Shown here in pieces: positions 44,192 to 52,965 of a DNA stretch of 64,000 nt. The stretch covers positions 310,001 to 374,000 of the forward strand of contig NZ_WUWG01000003.1 of the NCBI RefSeq assembly GCF_009833495.1, read 5' to 3'. Made by a program: the position numbers and the translations under genes. Position 1 is the stretch's first letter; every line of letters starts with the position of its first letter. Source of the DNA: Oceanomicrobium pacificus (GTDB lineage: Bacteria > Pseudomonadota > Alphaproteobacteria > Rhodobacterales > Rhodobacteraceae). A model generated the notes under the pieces. The model saw nothing but the letters and a program-made list of their open reading frames with translations. It had not been told where the DNA came from and made no database searches.

Positions 44192-45051
44192 AACAGCGGC
44201 ACAATCCGGCGCCCTCGCGGCTCAAATACCGGCTGGAGCGGCTCTGGCTTCGCCCGGGCGTGCGCTTCATGGCACTGCGTGGCCTGCCGATGGCGGTCAT
44301 CGCCTGCGCGGGGCTGCTGCTCTTTTCCGACGCCGAGTTGCGCGCACGCATCGATGCGGCGGTAGCCGACATGCGCGACCAGATTGCCGCCCGCCCCGAG
44401 TTGGCCGTCCGGTCGCTGAAGGTCACCGGCGCATCGCCGCGCCTGCTCTTGCGGGTGAAGCAGGTGGCCGATCTCGATCTGCCGGCCAGCTCGCTCGATC
44501 TGGATGTGGCGGCGCTGCGGGTCCGCGTGGTCAACCTGCCCGCAGTGGAGGATGCCGACGTGCGGCTGACCACCGGTGGCACGCTGGAGATCGGTATCGT
44601 GGAGCGGATCCCGGTTGCCGTCTGGCGCAACGAGGAAGGGCTTTTCCTTGTCGACCGGCACGGGCAGGCGGTCGCGCGGCTGAACCAGCGCACCGACCGG
44701 CCCGATCTGCCGCTCATCGTGGGCGAGGCCGCCAATGACATGGTGCCTGAAGCCTTGACCATCATGCGGCTGGCCGAGGGGATCGACGATCGCGTGCGCG
44801 GGTTGCAGCGGGTCGGCGCGCGGCGCTGGGATCTGGTGCTCGACCGCAATCAGGTGATCCGGCTGCCCGAGACCGAGCCGGGTCCGGCCCTGAACCGCGT
44901 GATGGCCCTGCACCAGGCCGAGGATTTGCTGGAACGGGATGTGCGCGTCGTGGACATGCGCGACGGGGAACGCCCGGTCCTGAGGTTGAGTATCGATGCC
45001 GTCGAGGAGCTGCGCCGCCTGCGGACGGAAATGCAAGGAGAGGACGCATGA
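44179..45051 (+). CDS. ftsQ: Cell division protein FtsQ
   Basis: A 290-aa bitopic divisome protein. A cytoplasmic tail of about 30 residues rich in Arg and Lys is followed by a membrane helix near 32-49, a POTRA domain (about 80-148, [12 protein letters not shown] through [12 protein letters not shown]) and a beta domain (about 150-275). It links FtsA/FtsZ side assembly with FtsL and FtsWI. GGAGG stands 7 nt before the ATG at 44179; an ATG at 44188 that overlaps the ddl stop is a possible alternative. ftsA overlaps its end by 4 nt. Confidence 0.95.
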   Translation: MLPMKQRHNPAPSRLKYRLERLWLRPGVRFMALRGLPMAVIACAGLLLFSDAELRARIDAAVADMRDQIAARPELAVRSLKVTGASPRLLLRVKQVADLDLPASSLDLDVAALRVRVVNLPAVEDADVRLTTGGTLEIGIVERIPVAVWRNEEGLFLVDRHGQAVARLNQRTDRPDLPLIVGEAANDMVPEALTIMRLAEGIDDRVRGLQRVGARRWDLVLDRNQVIRLPETEPGPALNRVMALHQAEDLLERDVRVVDMRDGERPVLRLSIDAVEELRRLRTEMQGEDA

Positions 45052-46385
45052 TGTCGAGCCTGTTTCAAGAACAACGCAAGCTGCGCCAGCAGCGGGAAGT
45101 CGCGATTCGTCGCGGTGTGGTGGCGGTGCTCGACATCGGGACGACGAAACTGGCCTGCCTGATCCTGCAATTCGTGCCGCCGCCAGCCAACGACGCAGGT
45201 GCGGCGGGTGTGAAGATGCCCCATGCCTCCGCATTTCGGGTGATCGGGGTCGGCACCGTCCAGTCGCACGGGGTCGAGTTCGGTGACATCTCTGCCATGG
45301 ATCAGGCGGAAAACGCGATCCGCAACGCCATCCAGAAGGCCCAGAAGATGGCCGGCCAGCGGGTCGACCATGCGATCGTCTGTTTCTCCGGCGGGACGCC
45401 GCGCTCCTACGGGGTGGAAGGCGTGGTCGAGGTCGCCAATGGCGAGGTCGTCGAACAGGATATCGGCAACGTTCTGGCCCATTGCGATATTCCCGATTTC
45501 GGGGAAGGGCGCGAGGTGGTGCACGCGCTGCCGGTGAATTTCACGCTCGACCACCGCACTGGCCTGTCGGACCCGCGTGGCCAGATCGGGTCGCAACTGG
45601 CCGTCGACATGCATCTGCTGACCGTGGCGGACACGCCGATCCATAACATCATCCAATGCGTCCGCCGCTGCGATCTGGAACTGTCGGGCATCGCGGTCTC
45701 CTCCTACACGAGCGGGCTGTCGAGCCTTGTGGAGGACGAGCAGGAGCTTGGCGCGGCCTGCGTCGATCTGGGCGGCGGTGCGACCGGCATTTCGGTCTTC
45801 CTGAAACGCCAGCTCATCTATGCCGACGCGGTGCGCCTTGGCGGTGTCCATGTGACCCGTGACCTGAGCGCGGGCCTGCATCTGCGCTACGATATTGCCG
45901 AACGGCTGAAGACCATGCATGGCGGGCTCGTGGCCACCGGGCAGGATGATCGCGACGTGATCGAACTGGCCGATCCCAAGGCGCCCCCGACCGACGAGCG
46001 CCGCACCATCACGCGGTCCGAACTGATCGGCATCATGCGCCCGCGGATGGAGGAAATCCTCGAAGATGTGCGCGCACGGCTCGATGCGGCCGGGTTCGAC
46101 AGCCTGCCGTCGCAGCGGATCGTGCTGACCGGCGGCGGCAGCCAGACCCCGGGGCTGGAAACGCTCGCGCAGCACATTCTTGGCCGCCAGGTGCGGATCG
46201 GGCGTCCGATGCGCGTGCATGGGCTGCCGCAACTCGCAACCGGGCCGGGCTTTGCCTCTGCCGTGGGCCTCGCGCTGCACATTTCCAATCCGCAGGATGA
46301 ATGCTGGGATTTCGATATTCCCGCCGACCGGATGGGCGCCCAGCGGATCCGCCGCGCCGTGCGCTGGTTCCGCGACAATTGGTGA
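45048..46385 (+). CDS. ftsA: Cell division protein FtsA
   Basis: A 445-aa actin-like ATPase that tethers FtsZ to the membrane. VAVLDIGTTKLACLIL (about 25-40) is phosphate loop 1, CVDLGGGATGISVF the second phosphate loop and IVLTGGGSQTPGLETLAQ the adenosine motif. The C-terminus RRAVRWFRDNW is the amphipathic membrane-targeting helix. The N-terminal extension with a polar insert (PPPANDAGAAG) is longer than in E. coli. It overlaps ftsQ; ftsZ follows after 248 bp. Confidence 0.97.
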   Translation: MMSSLFQEQRKLRQQREVAIRRGVVAVLDIGTTKLACLILQFVPPPANDAGAAGVKMPHASAFRVIGVGTVQSHGVEFGDISAMDQAENAIRNAIQKAQKMAGQRVDHAIVCFSGGTPRSYGVEGVVEVANGEVVEQDIGNVLAHCDIPDFGEGREVVHALPVNFTLDHRTGLSDPRGQIGSQLAVDMHLLTVADTPIHNIIQCVRRCDLELSGIAVSSYTSGLSSLVEDEQELGAACVDLGGGATGISVFLKRQLIYADAVRLGGVHVTRDLSAGLHLRYDIAERLKTMHGGLVATGQDDRDVIELADPKAPPTDERRTITRSELIGIMRPRMEEILEDVRARLDAAGFDSLPSQRIVLTGGGSQTPGLETLAQHILGRQVRIGRPMRVHGLPQLATGPGFASAVGLALHISNPQDECWDFDIPADRMGAQRIRRAVRWFRDNW

Positions 46386-46415
46386 TCCGGACGATGCAGT
46401 AGACGGCGCTGTCCG

Positions 46416-46436
46416 CGCGCCCGTCCCGCGGGCGCG
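46416..46436 (+). terminator. GC-rich hairpin after ftsA
   Basis: An 8-bp perfect stem (46416-46423 with 46429-46436) and 5-nt loop 31 bp past the ftsA stop, without a T-run. It may reduce read-through into ftsZ or protect the ftsA mRNA end. Confidence 0.4.
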
Positions 46437-46497
46437 GTGATCCCGATTCCGACGTCTAGTGGCCTTACCGGCAGGTTCCCGCCGATGTCGCGGTGCA

Positions 46498-46560
46498 CCA
46501 CAAAATATTGTGGATTGCGCCCAAATACTCCGTGACCGGTCCGGACCTTTCCGCTATCGT
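46498..46560 (+). promoter_or_regulatory. Predicted ftsZ promoter with upstream inverted repeat
   Basis: -35 GTGACC (46532-46537), 17-nt spacer with the palindrome GGTCCGGACC, -10 TATCGT (46555-46560). Just upstream, CCACAA-AATA-TTGTGG (46498-46513) is an inverted repeat whose right half continues as TGTGGATTG, two mismatches from a DnaA box. It is followed by hairpin TATTGG-GGG-CCAATA (46573-46587) at the start of the leader. This gives ftsZ its own promoter, as in other alphaproteobacteria where DnaA and CtrA act there. No CtrA site is seen. Confidence 0.45.
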
Positions 46561-46633
46561 TAGGAATCAAGGTATTGGGGGCCAATAACTGCACGAAAGC
46601 GGCAGAGGCAGCAGACAGACAGGCGGACATCAC

Positions 46634-48178
46634 ATGACATTGAATCTTCGGGAACCCGAAACGCATGATCTGAAACCGCGCATCACCGTGTTCGGCGTGG
46701 GCGGGGCGGGCGGCAATGCCGTCAACAACATGATCGAGAAACAGTTGGAAGGCGCGGAATTCGTCGTTGCCAACACCGACAGCCAGGCGCTGCAGCAGTC
46801 GCTGGCACAGTCCCGGCTCCAGCTTGGCGCGCAGGTGACCGAAGGGCTCGGCGCCGGTGCACGGCCCGAGGTTGGCGCCGCCGCAGCCGAGGAAAGCATC
46901 GAACAGATTGTCGACCATCTGGCCGGCGCGCATATGTGTTTCATCACCGCCGGCATGGGCGGCGGCACCGGGACCGGAGCGGCCCCGATCATTGCCAAGG
47001 CGGCGCGCGAAATGGGCGTACTGACCGTGGGCGTCGTGACCAAGCCCTTCCAGTTCGAGGGCGGCCGCCGCATGCGGCAGGCCGAGGAAGGGGTGGAGGC
47101 GCTCCAGTCCGTCGTCGACACGCTCATCATCATCCCCAATCAGAACCTGTTCCGCCTCGCCAACGAGAAGACGACCTTCACCGAAGCCTTCTCGATGGCC
47201 GATGACGTGCTCTATCAGGGCGTCAAAGGCGTGACCGACCTGATGGTCCGCCCCGGCATCATCAACCTCGATTTCGCCGATGTCCGGTCCGTGATGGACG
47301 AAATGGGCAAGGCGATGATGGGCACGGGCGAAGCCACGGGCGAGGATCGCGCGGTTCAGGCGGCCGAGAAGGCGATTGCCAACCCGCTGCTCGACGAGAT
47401 CAGCCTGAAAGGCGCCAAGGGCGTCCTCATCAACATCACCGGCGGCGAGGACCTGACCCTCTTCGAACTGGACGAAGCGGCGAACCGCATCCGCTCCGAG
47501 GTCGATCCGGACGCCAACATCATCGTGGGCTCCACCCTCGACAACAGCTCGGACGGCGTACTGCGCGTGTCCGTGGTGGCAACCGGCATCGACGTGATGG
47601 AGGGGCAGGAGACCCCGTCGGCCAGCCGCAAGAGCTTCGCCGCGACCCGCCAGCCCGAAGCACCTGCCATGGTCGAGGAAGCAGCGGCGCCCGCGCCGGA
47701 ACCGGCACCTGCTCCGGCAGCCGCGCCGGTGGTGGCTCAGGCCCCCGCACCGCAGCCGGAAGAAACCGCGGCCGATGACGTGGAGGCCGTGTCGGCTGAA
47801 CTGTTCGGCCAGCCGCAGCCCGAGCCGGCCCCCGCGCCGGTCGCAGCCGAGCCGCGCCGTCCCTTCGGCGCACCGGCCATTCCGAACGGCGGCGGCCAGC
47901 CTTCGCCGGAGACGATCGCCCGGCTTCAGGCGGCGATCAACAAGACCCCCGAAGCCCAGCAGGCACCGGCCGCGGCCCAGCCTGCACCGGTGGAGAAACC
48001 GGCCCGTTTCGGCGGTCTCAACACGCTGATCAGCCGCATGGCCGGCCATGACGACCACGCGCAGCCGGCGCCCGAGCGCCGTGCGCCGCCGGTGCAGTCG
48101 CACCCGTCCGACGACATGGCGCAGGAAGAACGTGATCGCGCGGAAATCCCGGCATTCCTGCGGCGGCAGGCGAATTAA
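46634..48178 (+). CDS. ftsZ: Cell division GTPase FtsZ
   Basis: A 514-aa tubulin homologue that forms the division ring. [14 protein letters not shown] at 20-33 and the tubulin signature GGGTGTG at 109-115 bind GTP; the T7 loop [10 protein letters not shown] supplies the hydrolysis-triggering Asp. The globular core ends near 320, then comes an intrinsically disordered linker of about 170 residues, rich in Ala, Pro and Glu. The conserved tail [11 protein letters not shown] binds FtsA and other partners. The long linker is characteristic of alphaproteobacteria. Transcribed from its own predicted promoter and closed by an intrinsic terminator. Confidence 0.98.
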   Translation: MTLNLREPETHDLKPRITVFGVGGAGGNAVNNMIEKQLEGAEFVVANTDSQALQQSLAQSRLQLGAQVTEGLGAGARPEVGAAAAEESIEQIVDHLAGAHMCFITAGMGGGTGTGAAPIIAKAAREMGVLTVGVVTKPFQFEGGRRMRQAEEGVEALQSVVDTLIIIPNQNLFRLANEKTTFTEAFSMADDVLYQGVKGVTDLMVRPGIINLDFADVRSVMDEMGKAMMGTGEATGEDRAVQAAEKAIANPLLDEISLKGAKGVLINITGGEDLTLFELDEAANRIRSEVDPDANIIVGSTLDNSSDGVLRVSVVATGIDVMEGQETPSASRKSFAATRQPEAPAMVEEAAAPAPEPAPAPAAAPVVAQAPAPQPEETAADDVEAVSAELFGQPQPEPAPAPVAAEPRRPFGAPAIPNGGGQPSPETIARLQAAINKTPEAQQAPAAAQPAPVEKPARFGGLNTLISRMAGHDDHAQPAPERRAPPVQSHPSDDMAQEERDRAEIPAFLRRQAN

Positions 48179-48203
48179 CCGAAGAATTTCAATTCTTTGG
48201 TCG

Positions 48204-48238
48204 AAGGGCGCGGTTCCCACCCCGCGCCCTTTTCTTTT
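48204..48238 (+). terminator. Intrinsic terminator after ftsZ
   Basis: A perfect 10-bp stem AAGGGCGCGG/CCGCGCCCTT (48204-48213 with 48222-48231), 8-nt loop, then TTCTTTT. It lies 25 bp after the ftsZ stop and ends the division cluster transcript. Confidence 0.9.
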
Positions 48239-48288
48239 GCGCGGCAACCGCCGGTGCGGAACTGTAGCAATCGGTCACAAAGCTTGAA

Positions 48289-48350
48289 TTGAGTTCACAA
48301 GGGTGCGCCCCTAGGTAGAGGGTCAGGTTAACGCCCGATGGGGATCGGGC
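48289..48350 (+). promoter_or_regulatory. lpxC promoter and leader hairpin
   Basis: -35 TTGAGT (48289-48294), spacer 17 nt, -10 TAGGTA (48312-48317). The short leader then contains a perfect 7-bp hairpin GCCCGAT-GGGG-ATCGGGC at 48333-48350, 18 nt before the GTG start, close enough to influence ribosome access. Confidence 0.45.
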
Positions 48351-48368
48351 TCATTCTTCGAGGTTGAC

Positions 48369-49295
48369 GTGACCACTGCTCAGACGACCCTTCGTGATGA
48401 TGTGAAACTGGTGGGGACCGGTCTGCATTCCGGTCGGCCCGTGCACCTGACCGTGCGCCCGGCGCCTTCCGGTCACGGGATCGTCTTCGACCGGATCGAC
48501 CTCGACGGGGACAGCCGCATCAAGGCTGTCTATGACGCGGTAGACGACACGCGGCTTTGCACGCGGATTGCCAATTCCAGCGGCGCGACCGTTTCCACCA
48601 TCGAACATCTGATGGCCGCCTTTGCCGGCTGCGGCATCCACAATGCGCTTGTCGAACTGGACGGGCCGGAAGTGCCGATCCTCGACGGGTCGTCGGCCAA
48701 ATTCGTGCGCGCCTTCCTTGCGGCCGGCGTCGTGGAACTCGACGCGCCGCTGAAAGTGCTGCGCATCCTGAAACCCGTGCGGTTCGAGAAGGGCGATGTC
48801 TGGGCCGAACTGACGCCGGGCAATGAGCTGTCCATCGATTTCGCCATCGATTTCGAGGATGCGGCCATCGGGTCCCAGTCGCTGCACCAGAACATGGCCA
48901 ACGGCGCCTTCGTTCGGGAATTGAGCGATTGCCGCACCTTCTGCCGCCGCGCCGATATCGAGTTCATGCGCGCAAACGGTCTGGCGCTCGGCGGCGGGCT
49001 GGAGAATGCCATCGTCGTGGACGGACCGACCGTGCTCAACCCCGAAGGGTTCCGCCGCAGCGACGAATGCGTGCGCCACAAGATGCTGGACGCTCTTGGC
49101 GACCTCTATCTGGCCGGTGCGCCGATCCTTGGCGCCTACCGCTCGGAGAAGGGCGGCCACGCCACCACCAACCTGCTTCTGCGCCAGCTGTTCGCGACGC
49201 CGGATGCCTGGGAACTGGTGGACTGTCCGGCCGGTTTTGCGCATCTGCTGCCCGGCGCCGACATTACCGCACGCGACCTGCGCGCGGTCGGCTGA
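48369..49295 (+). CDS. lpxC: UDP-3-O-acyl-N-acetylglucosamine deacetylase
   Basis: A 308-aa zinc deacetylase that catalyses the first committed step of lipid A synthesis. His80 (STIEHLMAAF), His237 and Asp241 (RHKMLDALGD) bind zinc, Glu79 is the general base and His264 (KGGHATTN) assists. LVGTGLHSGRPV opens the fold. The GTG start follows GAGG. It has its own promoter after the ftsZ terminator. In gammaproteobacteria LpxC is regulated by proteolysis; here the 5' hairpin suggests translational control may contribute. Confidence 0.97.
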   Translation: MTTAQTTLRDDVKLVGTGLHSGRPVHLTVRPAPSGHGIVFDRIDLDGDSRIKAVYDAVDDTRLCTRIANSSGATVSTIEHLMAAFAGCGIHNALVELDGPEVPILDGSSAKFVRAFLAAGVVELDAPLKVLRILKPVRFEKGDVWAELTPGNELSIDFAIDFEDAAIGSQSLHQNMANGAFVRELSDCRTFCRRADIEFMRANGLALGGGLENAIVVDGPTVLNPEGFRRSDECVRHKMLDALGDLYLAGAPILGAYRSEKGGHATTNLLLRQLFATPDAWELVDCPAGFAHLLPGADITARDLRAVG

Positions 49296-49313
49296 GGCAA
49301 GCCGTTCACAGAC

Positions 49314-49345
49314 CGGTAAAATCGCGCCCGAATCCCTTTTTACCG
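49314..49345. repeat. 8-bp inverted repeat between lpxC and bamD
   Basis: CGGTAAAA (49314-49321) and TTTTACCG (49338-49345) with a 16-nt GC-rich loop. It may act as a weak terminator or as an operator for bamD; the A/T-rich arms are unlike the GC stems of other terminators here. Confidence 0.4.
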
Positions 49346-49413
49346 CCCGAGGTTTCATGCTAACTGAGTGGGCTGCCGCAGGGCGGTGACAGGATTTGCA
49401 ACCGAGGGCATGC

Positions 49414-50250
49414 ATGCGGATTTGGCGACACGCGACGACCGGGCTTCTTCTGGCTTCGGCGCTGGCATTGTCCGCGTGCAACAGCAACGAGGTCTCGCAG
49501 GAGGCGCTCGAAGCCTCCTCGGCGGAGGAAATCTTCACCCTTGGCGAAGCGCAACTGGCGTCCGGCAACGCCGCAGATGCGGCCTTCTCCTTTTCCGAGG
49601 TGGAGCGGCTTTTCCCCTATTCTCAATGGTCGAAGCGCGCGGTCATGATGTCCGCCTTCTCCTACCATGAGGCCGGGCTCTACGAGGAATCGCGCGCGGC
49701 CGCGCAGCGCTATATCGATTTCTACCCAGCAGATGAGGATGCGGCTTACGCGCAATATCTGCTGGCGCTCAGCTATTACGACCAGATCGTCGATGTCGGC
49801 CGTGATCAGGGCAACACGTTCCGCGCTCTGCAGGAATTGCGCACTGTCATCGAACGCTATCCCGACAGCGACTATGCCAAGAGCGCGGAGCTGAAATTCG
49901 ATCTTGCGCTCAACCATCTCGCCGGCAAGGAGATGGAGATCGGGCGCTACTACCTCAAGCGGGGCCACTATTCGGCCGCGATCAACCGGTTCCGTTCGGT
50001 GGTTGAGGATTACCAGACCACCGCACAGACGCCCGAGGCGCTGCACCGTCTTGTCGAAGCCTATCTGTCGCTCGGCCTGACGCGGGAAGCCGAAACTGCA
50101 GGTGCCGTGCTCGGCTACAATTACGAAGGCTCGGTCTGGTATCAGGACAGCTATGCGCTTCTGACCCGCAACGGCCTGCGCCCGCAGGACAGCAGCGACG
50201 GCTGGCTGTCGAGCATCTACCGTCAGGTCGTGCGCGGCGAATGGAAATAG
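49414..50250 (+). CDS. bamD: Outer membrane protein assembly factor BamD
   Basis: A 278-aa lipoprotein of the BAM complex that, with BamA, inserts beta-barrel proteins. The signal peptide ends LALSAC with Cys22 lipidated. Five TPR-like repeats follow; FTLGEAQLASGNAADAAFSFSEVERLFPYSQWSKRAVMM is the first pair in part. The ATG at 49414 is preceded by GAGGG; a TTG at 49396 in frame is rejected. recN lies 25 bp downstream and is probably cotranscribed. Confidence 0.94.
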   Translation: MRIWRHATTGLLLASALALSACNSNEVSQEALEASSAEEIFTLGEAQLASGNAADAAFSFSEVERLFPYSQWSKRAVMMSAFSYHEAGLYEESRAAAQRYIDFYPADEDAAYAQYLLALSYYDQIVDVGRDQGNTFRALQELRTVIERYPDSDYAKSAELKFDLALNHLAGKEMEIGRYYLKRGHYSAAINRFRSVVEDYQTTAQTPEALHRLVEAYLSLGLTREAETAGAVLGYNYEGSVWYQDSYALLTRNGLRPQDSSDGWLSSIYRQVVRGEWK

Positions 50251-50275
50251 GCCGGCGCGGAAGGACCATGCCCCC

Positions 50276-51949
50276 ATGCTCCTGAGCCTCAGTGTTCGCG
50301 ATATCCTGCTGATCGACCGGTTGGACCTCGATTTCGCACCGGGACTGAACACGCTGACCGGCGAGACCGGTGCAGGGAAATCCATTCTTCTTGATTGTCT
50401 GGGCTTTGTGCTCGGCCAGCGCGGGCGCGCCGAACTGGTGCGCAGCGGTGCCGAGCGGGGCGAGGTGACGGCGGAATTCTCTCTCTCGCCCAGCCATCCG
50501 GCGCGTGCGCTGCTGGAAGAAGCCGGTTTCGACCCTGATGACACGCTCCTCATCCGCCGGGTGAACGGCGCGGACGGCCGGAAACGGGCCTTCATCAACG
50601 ATGCGCCCGCAAGCGGTCCGCTGTTGCGGCAGTTGGGCGAAACGCTCGTCGAGATTCACGGGCAGCAGGATGATCGCGGGCTCCTGAACCCGCGCGGCCA
50701 TCGCGACCTGCTCGATGCCTATGGGGGACTGGGGGCCAAGGTCGAGGCCGCGCGCACGGCCTGGCGTGCGCTGGCGGAGGCGAAGAAGACCCGCGACACG
50801 GAAGCCGCGGCGATTGCCGCGGCACAGGCGGATGAGGATTACCTGCGGCACACGGCCCGTGAACTGGCCGAGTTCGACCCGCAACCGGGCGAGGAAGAGG
50901 AACTGGACCGCAACCGCGCGCTGATGAAAGCCGCCGACCGGATCCGGGAGGATGTCTCCCGCGCGGAACAGGCGCTCGGGCGCGAGGGGGCAGAGGGCCA
51001 GATGCATGACGCGCTGCGCTGGCTCGACGCGATTGCGGGCGATGCGGCCGGCGCGCTTGACGAGCCGATGGCGGCCCTCACGCGGGCGCTGACCGAACTG
51101 GGAGAGGCACAAGCCGGCATCGAGGCGATGCTGGGCGGTCTCGACGCCGATCCGCTGGCGCTGGAACGGCTGGAGGACCGGCTCTTCACGCTGCGCGGTC
51201 TGGCGCGCAAGCACAATGTGCTGGCCGACGAGTTGCCGGCGCTGAACAACACGCTGCAGGCGCGCCTGTCGGCGGTGGAGGAGAGCGGCACCACGCTCGC
51301 CGCGCTCGATGCGGCGGTCGAGGATGCTACGGCGGCTTATACGGTCGCGGCCACCGCCCTGACGGAGGCGCGGCAGAAGGCGGCCGCGAAACTCGACCGC
51401 GCTGTGGCGCGCGAACTGGCGCCCCTGAAGCTCGACAAGGCGCGGTTCGAGACCAGGATCACACCGATCGAGGACGGGCAGTCCGGGCAGGCGGGGCAGG
51501 ATCAGGTGGTGTTCACCGTGGCGACCAACCCCGGCGCGCCGGCCGGCGCGCTCAACCAGATCGCTTCAGGCGGGGAACTGTCGCGCTTCCTGCTGGCGCT
51601 CAAGGCCTGCCTGACCGCCCGCCAACCCGACCAGACCCTGATCTTCGACGAGATCGACCGCGGCGTTGGCGGCGCGACGGCCGATGCGGTGGGCCGCAAA
51701 CTCGCGGCACTGGCCGAGGGCGGGCAGGTGCTCGTCGTCACCCACAGCCCGCAGGTGGCGGCGCGGGCCGGCCACCATTGGCGGGTCGCCAAGACCACGA
51801 AGGCGGGGCAGACCCTGACCGCGGTGACGACGCTCGGGGCAGAAGCGCGGGTCGATGAAATCGCCCGCATGCTGGCCGGCGAGACGATCACGGATGCCGC
51901 CCGCGCCGCGGCACGCGAATTGCTCGGGGCCGGTGCAACTGTGACTTGA
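50276..51949 (+). CDS. recN: DNA repair protein RecN
   Basis: A 557-aa SMC-like ATPase in double-strand break repair. Walker A GETGAGKS is at 29-36; the ABC signature LSRFLLALKACL follows ASGGE, and Walker B is LIFDEIDRGVGG, with DEIDRGV typical of RecN. The middle (about 155-350) is a helical coiled-coil arm, short compared with SMC proteins. VLVVTHSPQVAARAGHHWRVAK closes the ATPase. It is in the same direction as bamD; no LexA box is obvious. Confidence 0.97.
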   Translation: MLLSLSVRDILLIDRLDLDFAPGLNTLTGETGAGKSILLDCLGFVLGQRGRAELVRSGAERGEVTAEFSLSPSHPARALLEEAGFDPDDTLLIRRVNGADGRKRAFINDAPASGPLLRQLGETLVEIHGQQDDRGLLNPRGHRDLLDAYGGLGAKVEAARTAWRALAEAKKTRDTEAAAIAAAQADEDYLRHTARELAEFDPQPGEEEELDRNRALMKAADRIREDVSRAEQALGREGAEGQMHDALRWLDAIAGDAAGALDEPMAALTRALTELGEAQAGIEAMLGGLDADPLALERLEDRLFTLRGLARKHNVLADELPALNNTLQARLSAVEESGTTLAALDAAVEDATAAYTVAATALTEARQKAAAKLDRAVARELAPLKLDKARFETRITPIEDGQSGQAGQDQVVFTVATNPGAPAGALNQIASGGELSRFLLALKACLTARQPDQTLIFDEIDRGVGGATADAVGRKLAALAEGGQVLVVTHSPQVAARAGHHWRVAKTTKAGQTLTAVTTLGAEARVDEIARMLAGETITDAARAAARELLGAGATVT

Positions 51950-52014
51950 CCCGAACCGCCGCCCGCTCGCAGACTGGCCTCAGGATCTGCAATCGGACGA
52001 GGAGAGGGGCTTCC

Positions 52015-52593
52015 ATGACGAGAGTGGGATCACGCACGGGCGCAAGGGTGCGTGCCGGCGGGTTGGCAGCCGGGCTGGTTCTGGCCGCGCTGGCCGGACC
52101 GGCTTTGGCCGGGGTTGCCGTCACATACGAGACCGGTGGCCGCAATGTTTTTTCCGTCGAGGTGCCGGATAATTGGGTCGCCGCCGTAGGCGGCACCCGG
52201 GCTGCGGCACCCGACGGGTCGGGCATGACCGACGTGCCGCGCGTGCTGGGGCTGACGCCCGAGACCGACCCGCGCGTCTGGGTCGGCTTCTATGTGCCGC
52301 CCGGCGTGCCGAACCTCGTGGCCGCGCGGGAGTTTCTCAAGTCGCTCGACGGCTATCTGGTGGAGGACCCGCAGGTGTCGCCGCGCAGCACAACGCGCGT
52401 CGGCGGCCGTCCGGCCGAAATGTTCCGCGGCACCGGCACGCGGGAGGGCAAGCCCGTGACCTTCACCATCGCCACCGTCCAGATGTCCGGCAACCGGGTC
52501 GTCGTGGCGGCCTTCATTGGCGAAGAGGGCGCGCGCGGGATCTACACGGATGAACTCAACAGCATTGTCCGGTCCTTCCGGGCGATCCAGTGA
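52015..52593 (+). CDS. Secreted hypothetical protein (192 aa)
   Basis: An exported protein with an Arg-rich n-region and signal peptide ending GPALAG near residue 33. The mature domain of about 160 residues begins with VTYETGGRNVFSVEVPDNW and has a mixed alpha/beta pattern with TIATVQMSGNRVVVAAFIGE, resembling the PsbP/MOG1-like or DUF1795-type lipoprotein fold. That comparison is tentative. The start at 52015 follows GGAGAGGGGC. Its stop is 11 bp before the next lipoprotein start, so both are likely cotranscribed. Confidence 0.8.
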   Translation: MTRVGSRTGARVRAGGLAAGLVLAALAGPALAGVAVTYETGGRNVFSVEVPDNWVAAVGGTRAAAPDGSGMTDVPRVLGLTPETDPRVWVGFYVPPGVPNLVAAREFLKSLDGYLVEDPQVSPRSTTRVGGRPAEMFRGTGTREGKPVTFTIATVQMSGNRVVVAAFIGEEGARGIYTDELNSIVRSFRAIQ

Positions 52594-52604
52594 GGGAGGC
52601 GCAG

Positions 52605-52907
52605 ATGACCCGCAAACCGATCCGCCTTGCCCTTGCGGCCGCCAGCCTCGGGGGGCTTATGCTCTTAGCCGGATGCACCGACGGGACGGGCTATGCCTCT
52701 GTCGGGGTGTCGACGGGCTATTATCCCTACTATCCCTATCGCGGCTCGATCTATCATCACGGCTACTATCGCCCGCCGCCGGGGCGCCCGCCGACGGTTG
52801 GCCCGCCGCCGAAGCCCAAGCCGCCGCCACGCCCGAAACCGCCACCGCGGCCGAAACCGCCGGTGCGCCCCACGCCCTTGCCAGCGCCGATCAAGCAGCC
52901 GCGCTAG
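52605..52907 (+). CDS. Small proline-rich lipoprotein (100 aa)
   Basis: The signal peptide ends in LMLLAGC, with Cys24 lipidated. A Tyr/Gly-rich segment (YYPYYPYRG) is followed by four or so PPPRPK-type repeats at about 65-92. The Pro/Lys tail suggests an extended, positively charged spacer that could cross the periplasm or bind peptidoglycan. The start at 52605 follows GAGGGAGG. No family recognised. Confidence 0.78.
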   Translation: MTRKPIRLALAAASLGGLMLLAGCTDGTGYASVGVSTGYYPYYPYRGSIYHHGYYRPPPGRPPTVGPPPKPKPPPRPKPPPRPKPPVRPTPLPAPIKQPR

Positions 52908-52937
52908 GCTCAATCTTCCGGTTTGAAGGCTGGAGCG

Positions 52938-52956
52938 CGGGTCGCCTGCCGACCCG
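52938..52956. terminator. Hairpin between convergent genes (lipoprotein and flavoenzyme)
   Basis: A 7-bp stem CGGGTCG/CGACCCG with 5-nt loop in the 58-bp convergent gap. No T-run on either strand, so the terminator call is tentative. Confidence 0.4.
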
Positions 52957-52965
52957 TGCTGCCCG

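Noticed and set aside
45887-48247. 786-codon open frame antisense to ftsA/ftsZ
   Set aside because: High-GC shadow of ftsZ; the translation is low-complexity Arg/His/Gly-rich with no domain, and the ftsZ frame is certain.
52780-52875. Tandem repeats suggestive of a CRISPR or minisatellite
   Set aside because: The repeats are in-frame codons for PPPRPK units of a lipoprotein; no spacers and no cas genes.
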